The notes under the pieces were generated by a model. That model was not told the origin of the DNA and searched no databases. It worked only from the letters and a program-made list of their open reading frames with translations. 13,035 nucleotides of DNA from an uncultured Candidatus Peregrinibacteria bacterium (lineage in GTDB: Bacteria; Patescibacteriota; Gracilibacteria; CAIRYL01). A program made the translations under genes and the position numbers. The stretch covers positions 1 to 13,035 of the forward strand of contig CAIRYL010000074.1 of NCBI GenBank assembly GCA_903882825.1, in the 5' to 3' direction. Of this stretch, positions 8,400-13,035 are shown one piece after another. Position 1 is the first letter of the stretch, and every line of letters starts with the position of its first letter.

Positions 8400-10364
8400 A
8401 TGCGAATTTTTTTATTTTTTCAAAAATTTTCTCGCAAAAAATTCCTTATTTTTAGCTCTTTATTAGGAATAATAGTGTTTTTTATATGGGTTTTTGGTCC
8501 ACTTTTTTGGAATACGCCCCCCTCTTTTTCCCTTCCCAATAGCACTCTTTACGATAAAAATGGAATTTTTTTGTGGAGATTTTCAAAAAATGATTTGGCG
8601 TATCAAGAACCCATTGTATTTCCAGAAATTGATCCTGTTTTCCTCACTCTTTTTCTAGAAAAAGAAGATGAAAATTTTTGGACAAATGGAGGCGTTGAAT
8701 TTTCTAAAAAAATGTACCTTCTGTGGCAATACGTCACGGGAAATGGGAGCAGAGGAGGTTCCACTCTTTCCGAACAATGGATAAAAAATAAATATTTTAG
8801 AGAATCCCCCAGAACACTCTTGCAAAAAGGACGAGAAGCAATTCTTTCGGCAACGCTTTCTCTTTGGACTCCAAAAGAAAAAATACTCGAAGAATATCTC
8901 AGTATGGCATATTTTGGACGAGGTGCGTATGGAATAAAAAGCGCCTCACAAGTATATTTTCAGAAACAATTCAAAGATCTCTATTTTTTAGAAAAGTGCT
9001 TTCTGATAACCCTTCTTTCCAGACCACAGGAAGCAGACACCCTCGCAAAAAATTTTGAAAAATATAAACTATATTTTTTACGTATCGCTCAGGAAAAAAA
9101 TCTCCTCACTCCAGATCTTCTGGAAAAATATAGAAATGAACATTTTGTATTGCCAAAAAGCCCAGAAGAATCGTCTTCTTCTGTATTACAACCATTTGTA
9201 GAATATACAAAAGCAATGCTTGAAAAACAGAATATTTTTGTTGAAAAAGGTGGATATACCATCACCACCACTCTTGATAAACACTGGCAGGAAATGGCAG
9301 AAAAGATAGTAATTGACGAACTTATTCGACTGCGAGCAAATAATGTACACGACGCAGGAGTAATTATTTTAGATGCCAAAACAGGTGCCATTCGAACACT
9401 CGTTGGAACTACCAGACCAGAAGATGAAAATGTAGGAAAAATAAATACTGTGCTTCTTCCGCGTCCTCTTTCGTCGACTATAAAACCATTTTTATATCTC
9501 TATCTCTTTCTTACTACTTCACATCATCCACGAGACCAAATAGATGACACTGAAACAGAATTTCCATTAGCAAATGGAACATCGTATATTCCTCAAAATT
9601 TTAAAGGAGAATCATTTGGAAAAATGGCATTAGAAGAGGCACTCGCGAATTCTGCAAATATTTCAGCCGTAAAAATTTTAAATGAAGTGGGAGTTTCAGA
9701 ATTTTATAATTTTCTCACCTCTCTCGGTTTTTCTTTCGCCTTTCCGTCCGAACATTATGGACTTTCATTGGCTCTTGGGACCGCAGAAGTTTCTCTTTTG
9801 GATCTCAGTTCTTTTTTCACAATTTTTCCAAATGAAGGAATCCGAATTTCTCCAATTGTTTTCGAAAAAATTTCATTTCCGAATACAGTAGATATTTTGC
9901 CCATTCCAAACGCAACGGATGTTTTGTTGAGTTACAATGAAAAAAAGAAACAGACAGCTCTTTTTTGGATTAAAAATGCGCTTGCCAGTGATGTCCTCAG
10001 GCAAAGGGTTTTTAAATATTCTGGAATTTTTAATACCAAAAGAAATTTTTCTATAAAAACGGGAACCAGTGCAAATTTTCGCGACAATTGGACCATCGGG
10101 TTTTCTTCTGACCTGATTATTGGTGTTTGGACAGGGAATATTGAAAATTCAAAAATGGAAGAAGTGAGCGGTGTAGACGGTGCAGGTGAAATTTTTGCAA
10201 AAATTTTAGAAGCCATTGATGGAAAAGGAGAAAAGCTAAAAATTCCAGCACATCTGAAAACTATTCGCGTGTGCAAAAATGATACGAACATTACCAAAAA
10301 TTTCATTCCAGACATTACAAAATGTGCCGAACAACGAGATACGACTGTGGAACAAGAACCGTAA
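8400..10364 (+). CDS. pbpC: Penicillin-binding protein 1C-type peptidoglycan synthase (class A PBP)
   Basis: This bifunctional enzyme would polymerise lipid II (GT51 domain) and cross-link stem peptides (transpeptidase) outside the membrane. With the ATG at 8400 it has 654 residues. A basic N-terminus precedes one membrane helix (about 15-37). GT51 motifs are EDENFW (89-94, catalytic Glu89), GGSTLSEQW (119-127), GREAIL, and GRGAYGIKSA followed by YF. The His usual after EDxxF is Asn96, and the usual Gln in GGST-xxQQ is Glu125. The transpeptidase has STIK (nucleophile Ser359), SAN (418-420) and KTGTSANFRDNW (Lys553). The protein ends about 100 residues after KTG, so the C-terminal BiPBP_C domain of E. 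coli PBP1C is missing. A TTG at 8337 (21 extra residues) is the alternative start; the ATG leaves more room for divergent promoters. The divergent macroglobulin neighbour supports the PBP1C assignment. Confidence 0.88.
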   Translation: MRIFLFFQKFSRKKFLIFSSLLGIIVFFIWVFGPLFWNTPPSFSLPNSTLYDKNGIFLWRFSKNDLAYQEPIVFPEIDPVFLTLFLEKEDENFWTNGGVEFSKKMYLLWQYVTGNGSRGGSTLSEQWIKNKYFRESPRTLLQKGREAILSATLSLWTPKEKILEEYLSMAYFGRGAYGIKSASQVYFQKQFKDLYFLEKCFLITLLSRPQEADTLAKNFEKYKLYFLRIAQEKNLLTPDLLEKYRNEHFVLPKSPEESSSSVLQPFVEYTKAMLEKQNIFVEKGGYTITTTLDKHWQEMAEKIVIDELIRLRANNVHDAGVIILDAKTGAIRTLVGTTRPEDENVGKINTVLLPRPLSSTIKPFLYLYLFLTTSHHPRDQIDDTETEFPLANGTSYIPQNFKGESFGKMALEEALANSANISAVKILNEVGVSEFYNFLTSLGFSFAFPSEHYGLSLALGTAEVSLLDLSSFFTIFPNEGIRISPIVFEKISFPNTVDILPIPNATDVLLSYNEKKKQTALFWIKNALASDVLRQRVFKYSGIFNTKRNFSIKTGTSANFRDNWTIGFSSDLIIGVWTGNIENSKMEEVSGVDGAGEIFAKILEAIDGKGEKLKIPAHLKTIRVCKNDTNITKNFIPDITKCAEQRDTTVEQEP

Positions 10365-10372
10365 AATGTATA

Positions 10373-10447
10373 TGGTATCTGCGACAGGAATCGAACCTGT
10401 ATTTCCTCCTTAGGAGGGAGGTGTTCTATCCGTTGAACTACGCGGAC
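10373..10447 (-). tRNA. tRNA-Arg (anticodon CCU), CCA encoded
   Basis: The minus strand folds as a full cloverleaf. The acceptor GTCCGCG pairs with CGCAGAT, and the D stem is GTTC/GAAC. The anticodon stem CCTCC/GGAGG encloses loop CTCCTAA, giving anticodon CCT, which reads AGG. The variable loop is short, and the T arm is ACAGG-TTCGATT-CCTGT. The discriminator A at 10376 is followed by an encoded CCA (10375-10373). The acceptor has one C-A mismatch (4-69) and a G-T pair at 1-72. The 5' end lies 8 nt after the stop of the upstream gene, so it is probably cut from the operon transcript. The 3' end lies 8 nt from the stop of the convergent PBP gene. Confidence 0.94.
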
Positions 10448-10455
10448 AAAACGAA

Positions 10456-10968
10456 TTACATCATATAAAACTCTGTTTTCTCAGTAGGAAGTAACGCACG
10501 AGAAAAAGAAAAATCTTCTACTTCTTGAGTAGAAAACCCAATTTTCTTCACAAACTCAGAAGATTCTTTTGAAAATATAATTACTCGAGGATCAATTTTT
10601 TCCAGTAATTTTTTTGCTTCTGTATCAGAAAGCCCTTCGGATGATTTATCAAAAATAAGAATATCTACTTCTCCAAATAATTCATCTCCATTCTCTGGCA
10701 TTTGCGCATTAGAGGAAGAAAAAAACACAAGACGTACTTCTTCCGCGTACAATTTTATTAAAGAATATTGAGCACCAATATCTTGTATATACACAGAAAC
10801 GTCCCTTTTCTCATATTCTCCTGGAATATGAAAACAATTTTCAACATCTGATTCTTGCTGAGAATGAAAAATAGAAAAAAGAGAACCTGTATTATTATTC
10901 ATTCCAACACTTCCAGACGTAAGAGAAAGCACAAACGAAAAGGGAGACCCTAAAGGAGTAAGTTTCAT
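10456..10968 (-). CDS. Degenerate metallo-beta-lactamase-fold (UlaG-like) protein without metal ligands
   Basis: This 170-residue protein keeps landmarks of the small UlaG-like MBL-fold proteins common in candidate phyla: PGEYE (49-53), GEVDILIF (99-106) and EAKKLLEKIDPRVII (117-131). It lacks the HxHxDH metal site and the C-terminal His usual in active members. Its only two histidines (35 and 47) are not in such a motif. It is shorter than typical relatives, and the metal-site region before PGEYE appears to be deleted. No signal peptide or membrane helix is seen. The start at 10968 is 32 nt after the pilin-like gene, and the tRNA follows 8 nt after its stop, so it belongs to the rpsP operon. 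A non-catalytic, perhaps structural or regulatory role is inferred. The family call rests on remembered motif patterns and is moderately sure. Confidence 0.6.
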   Translation of the reverse strand: MKLTPLGSPFSFVLSLTSGSVGMNNNTGSLFSIFHSQQESDVENCFHIPGEYEKRDVSVYIQDIGAQYSLIKLYAEEVRLVFFSSSNAQMPENGDELFGEVDILIFDKSSEGLSDTEAKKLLEKIDPRVIIFSKESSEFVKKIGFSTQEVEDFSFSRALLPTEKTEFYMM

Positions 10969-11000
10969 GGAAGAAAAATAAAAAGGAAAACCTTATAACA

Positions 11001-11366
11001 CTAATACCCACGAGATGATCCCGGGGTAGAGGTCACCCGATCATATACAGACTTCGCCATCTCCAGCATTCTATCAGGATTTATTTTATCTCCCACATTC
11101 ACTCCAAAAATATTCCCAATAAAATACATAAATACGACCGCTGCAACAGTTATTACGAGTCCAATAATGGCATATCGAATAGTATTTACCGCATCTTTTA
11201 TTTTACTTTCTTCTCCTCCAGAAAGAATAAAGGATATCCCTCCGACAAAAATATAATACACAGAGAGAACGATAGCCAAAACGATTGCAAGGGCTATAAA
11301 AAGATTAATGAGATCTATAATATTAAAAGTATTCACAGTGAAATCGGAAGAAAATGATGGTCCCAT
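11001..11366 (-). CDS. Small two-helix membrane protein, T4SS-pilin/VirB2-like
   Basis: This 121-residue protein has two strongly hydrophobic helices (about 17-43 and 65-85). They are joined by a short polar loop with SGGEESKIKDAVNTIR (49-64). The C-terminal tail is polar and ends SSRGY. This layout matches the VirB2/TrbC-like T4SS pilin family found in many Patescibacteria genomes, where it is often the only piece of such a system. In VirB2 systems the pilin builds the conjugative or secretion pilus. No VirB4 or other T4SS gene is visible here, so transport or pilus function is only inferred. The ATG lies 3 nt after the khpA stop, suggesting translational coupling. No cleavable signal peptide is obvious. 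Confidence 0.68.
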   Translation of the reverse strand: MGPSFSSDFTVNTFNIIDLINLFIALAIVLAIVLSVYYIFVGGISFILSGGEESKIKDAVNTIRYAIIGLVITVAAVVFMYFIGNIFGVNVGDKINPDRMLEMAKSVYDRVTSTPGSSRGY

Positions 11367-11369
11367 ATT

Positions 11370-11618
11370 TTATAAATTTGGATCAGCGATACGAATATTT
11401 ACTCTTCTTTCTGTTTTTGATCCTACCATACGCACCAGTGTTCTGAGAGCTTTAATAGTTTTTCCACCTTTTCCAATAAGCTTCCCCATATCTTCCTCTT
11501 TCACTTGTATCTCAAAGAGTGTCCCCAGCGAATCTTCAGTTTCAATAATATGAAGATCTTCTGGAAAATCAAGAAGAGAAGTGAGTACATACTCTAAAAA
11601 TTGTTTTTCCGAAGGCAT
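11370..11618 (-). CDS. khpA: KH-domain RNA-binding protein KhpA (YlqC family)
   Basis: With the ATG at 11618 this is an 82-residue single KH domain, the usual size of KhpA. The RNA-binding GXXG loop is GKGG (49-52), in KLIGKGGKTIKALRTL. KhpA binds small and messenger RNAs, usually as a dimer or with KhpB/Jag. It affects cell division and elongation in Firmicutes. It sits directly behind rpsP (25-nt gap), the same order as in Bacillus and relatives, which confirms identity. A longer reading from a TTG at 11690 would overlap rpsP and add a low-complexity stretch unlike the family, so I rejected it. Confidence 0.93.
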   Translation of the reverse strand: MPSEKQFLEYVLTSLLDFPEDLHIIETEDSLGTLFEIQVKEEDMGKLIGKGGKTIKALRTLVRMVGSKTERRVNIRIADPNL

Positions 11619-11643
11619 ACTCAATATAAAAAAAGATGTAGAA

Positions 11644-12102
11644 CTATTCTGGTGAAGAACCTTCTTCTGCAGGTACTTCTTTTTGAGCAATTGCTTCAGC
11701 TTCAGCTTTCGCTTTGGCCTCTGCTTCTAATCTCTCTGCTTCCATTTTTTCAGCTAATTTCTCGGCTTCTATTTTTGCACGTGCTTCTTCTTCTTTTTTC
11801 TTTTTTGCTTCTAATTCCGCATTTGATGGTTTCATCACACGAGCAGAAAAAAACTTTTCAAACTCAGGAATCCCATTTTTTACTCCAATTCGTGCGACCG
11901 TCTCTGAAGGCTGTGCACCATTTTGAAGATAATACAAAATTCTTTCTTTTTGTAACACCACTTCTTTTGGGGTTACTAAAGGGTTATAATGTCCCACAAT
12001 TTCAAGAAATCTTCCTTGTACAGGACAAGAGCTTTCTGCAACGACAATTCTATAAAATGGTCGTTTTTTTCTTCCTTTTGGTTGGAGTCGAATTTTGAGC
12101 AC
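11644..12102 (-). CDS. rpsP: Small ribosomal subunit protein bS16 with long charged C-terminal tail
   Basis: The core (residues 1-95) is a clear bS16: LKIRLQPKGRKKRPFYRIVV at the start, then IVGHYNPL and NGAQPSETV. It helps assemble the 30S body by binding 16S rRNA. I chose the GTG at 12102 because the family begins M-x-KIRL and because the in-frame ATG at 12129 falls inside the putative -10 box. From the GTG the protein has 152 residues against the usual 80-90. The extra 57 or so residues (about 96-152) are an Ala/Glu/Lys-rich, probably helical tail ending EEGSSPE. It is the first gene of the rpsP-khpA operon. The rimM and trmD genes usual in this cluster are not here. Confidence 0.95.
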   Translation of the reverse strand: MLKIRLQPKGRKKRPFYRIVVAESSCPVQGRFLEIVGHYNPLVTPKEVVLQKERILYYLQNGAQPSETVARIGVKNGIPEFEKFFSARVMKPSNAELEAKKKKEEEARAKIEAEKLAEKMEAERLEAEAKAKAEAEAIAQKEVPAEEGSSPE

Positions 12103-12127
12103 GGGTACACAAAAAAATAGCCTGTGC

Positions 12128-12157
12128 ATTGTGTGATTTTTCTATGCCAGAAGTCAA
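12128..12157 (-). promoter_or_regulatory. rpsP: Putative promoter of the rpsP operon
   Basis: On the minus strand TTGACT (12157-12152, 5 of 6 to the -35 consensus) is followed after 18 nt by CACAAT (12133-12128, 4 of 6 to the -10 consensus). Transcription would begin near 12121, about 19 nt before the GTG of rpsP. It sits in the gap after the comEC stop. The -10 box is weak. Confidence 0.42.
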
Positions 12158-12166
12158 GGGATGTTT

Positions 12167-13035
12167 TTATTTGGAAAAACGGAAAGGAATACGAGTACGA
12201 ATATATTCCGCGAAAAAAAAGAAAAGAAAAGTGAGTATTCCTGCCTGGGGAAGAGAAAGCGACCAATGCATTTGTGCTCCTGGGAAAAGTGAAAAAACAT
12301 GCGCCATAAAAAGTGAAAATGAAAGAGTAACCCATGCGAAAGGAAGAGCAAAAATACCAAAAAATGGAATGGCAACGAGTATGGAAAAAAGCATAGCGAT
12401 GCTGGTAAGCGGTGCCACAAAAATATTCGCCAAAGGAGCAATCACAGAAAATCTTTCAAAAAGAGCGAGTACCAATGGCATGGTCATCACTTGAGCAGAA
12501 AAAGTGGCGATCAATGCTTCTCGTATTCCAAACGTATTCGGAATTTTTTTTAAAAAACTGAATTTCTCAAAAAGAGGAGAAAAAGAATAAAGACCGAGCA
12601 CTCCTAAAACAGAAAGTTGAAGAGACGCATCCGAAACCAGCAAAAAAGGTTGAAACAGAACCATACACGATAAGCTGATGGTTAAAAGCAAGAAAAAAGG
12701 AATTTTTCTCCCAGAATGTAAAATAAGCACTGCAAAAGATCCCATCACGGCAGCTCGTACTACGGATGCAGAAGCGCCTGTGAGTATTACAAAAATGGTA
12801 AGAATGATAATAGCAAACCACACCGCTGCTTTTTTTGGAAAAATTTGCAAACACCAAAAAACAGCAATCATAATAATCGTAATATTAAACCCGGAAAGTG
12901 CTAATAAATGTCGAAGTCCAGTAACATTAAATTCTTCAATAATATTTGGAGGAATTCCATATTCCGCACCTAATAAAATCCCCAATGCATAACTTGCTTC
13001 TGGCTCTGGAAGAGTAGAACGAATTCTTTCCTCGA
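12167..13035 (-). CDS. comEC: ComEC/Rec2 DNA-uptake channel, C-terminal part (5' end outside window)
   Basis: The reading frame is open from the window edge to TAA at 12169-12167, about 289 codons. It begins with an LPEPEAS...GILLG stretch, then GLRHLLALSGFNITII, the hallmark of the Competence domain, followed by about eight hydrophobic helices. A conserved TGASASVVRAAVMG segment and SLQLSVLGVLGLY also fit. ComEC carries single-stranded DNA through the inner membrane during natural transformation. The protein ends with a short basic tail (RTRIPFRFSK) right after the last helix. The C-terminal metallo-beta-lactamase-like domain of full-length ComEC is therefore absent. The N-terminal OB-like domain, if any, lies beyond the window. 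The rpsP promoter follows the stop closely. Confidence 0.92.
   Translation of the reverse strand, partial: EERIRSTLPEPEASYALGILLGAEYGIPPNIIEEFNVTGLRHLLALSGFNITIIMIAVFWCLQIFPKKAAVWFAIIILTIFVILTGASASVVRAAVMGSFAVLILHSGRKIPFFLLLTISLSCMVLFQPFLLVSDASLQLSVLGVLGLYSFSPLFEKFSFLKKIPNTFGIREALIATFSAQVMTMPLVLALFERFSVIAPLANIFVAPLTSIAMLFSILVAIPFFGIFALPFAWVTLSFSLFMAHVFSLFPGAQMHWSLSLPQAGILTFLFFFFAEYIRTRIPFRFSK

Noticed and set aside
10405..10420. Perfect palindrome CCTCC-TTA-GGAGG looking like a hairpin or an SD site
   Set aside because: It is the anticodon stem of the tRNA-Arg gene and has no T-run after it.
11619..11690. Longer khpA from a TTG at 11690
   Set aside because: It would overlap the end of rpsP by about 47 nt and add a stretch not found in KhpA proteins. 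The ATG at 11618 gives the normal family length.
11601..12098. Plus-strand open frame of 165 codons opposite rpsP
   Set aside because: It is the shadow of rpsP and its charged tail, giving a Leu/Phe-rich translation. The S16 family match on the minus strand is unambiguous.

Overview
The window is AT-rich DNA from a bacterium with a cell wall. It carries nine protein genes (two cut by the window ends) and one tRNA. All lie on the minus strand except a penicillin-binding protein. The mix suggests a Patescibacteria/CPR lineage, perhaps near Gracilibacteria/Peregrinibacteria. It includes a very long SLH-anchored alpha-2-macroglobulin, a giant Ig-repeat surface protein, a two-helix T4SS-pilin-like protein, a minimal ComEC and a degenerate beta-lactamase-fold protein. 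This placement is inference, since no 16S gene is present. The genetic code reads as standard, with no in-frame UGA in any gene, and no gene uses UGA as its stop.

Region 1 (1-2776) holds the 5' 855 codons of a secreted Ig-like repeat protein that leaves the window at position 1, with its promoter just upstream. Next to it is a strong intrinsic terminator that ends the neighbouring gene. Region 2 (2777-10364) is a divergent pair: a bacterial alpha-2-macroglobulin (1827 aa, intact GCAEQ thioester, signal peptide, SLH domains) and a PBP1C-type class A penicillin-binding protein. These families are known genomic partners. PBP1C is thought to repair peptidoglycan after breach while the macroglobulin traps invading proteases. 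Here the macroglobulin carries SLH wall-anchoring domains, and the PBP lacks the usual C-terminal domain.

Region 3 (10373-12157) reads as one minus-strand operon from a putative promoter just upstream: rpsP (S16 with a long charged tail), khpA (KH RNA chaperone), a T4SS-pilin-like membrane protein, a metal-ligand-free beta-lactamase-fold protein and, 8 nt later, tRNA-Arg(CCU). Region 4 (12167-13035) is the C-terminal part of ComEC, the DNA-uptake channel, which ends without the usual C-terminal nuclease-like domain.

Two window-wide traits stand out. None of the starts has a recognisable Shine-Dalgarno sequence, and several are preceded by U/C-rich leaders. Stops are TAA or TAG only.
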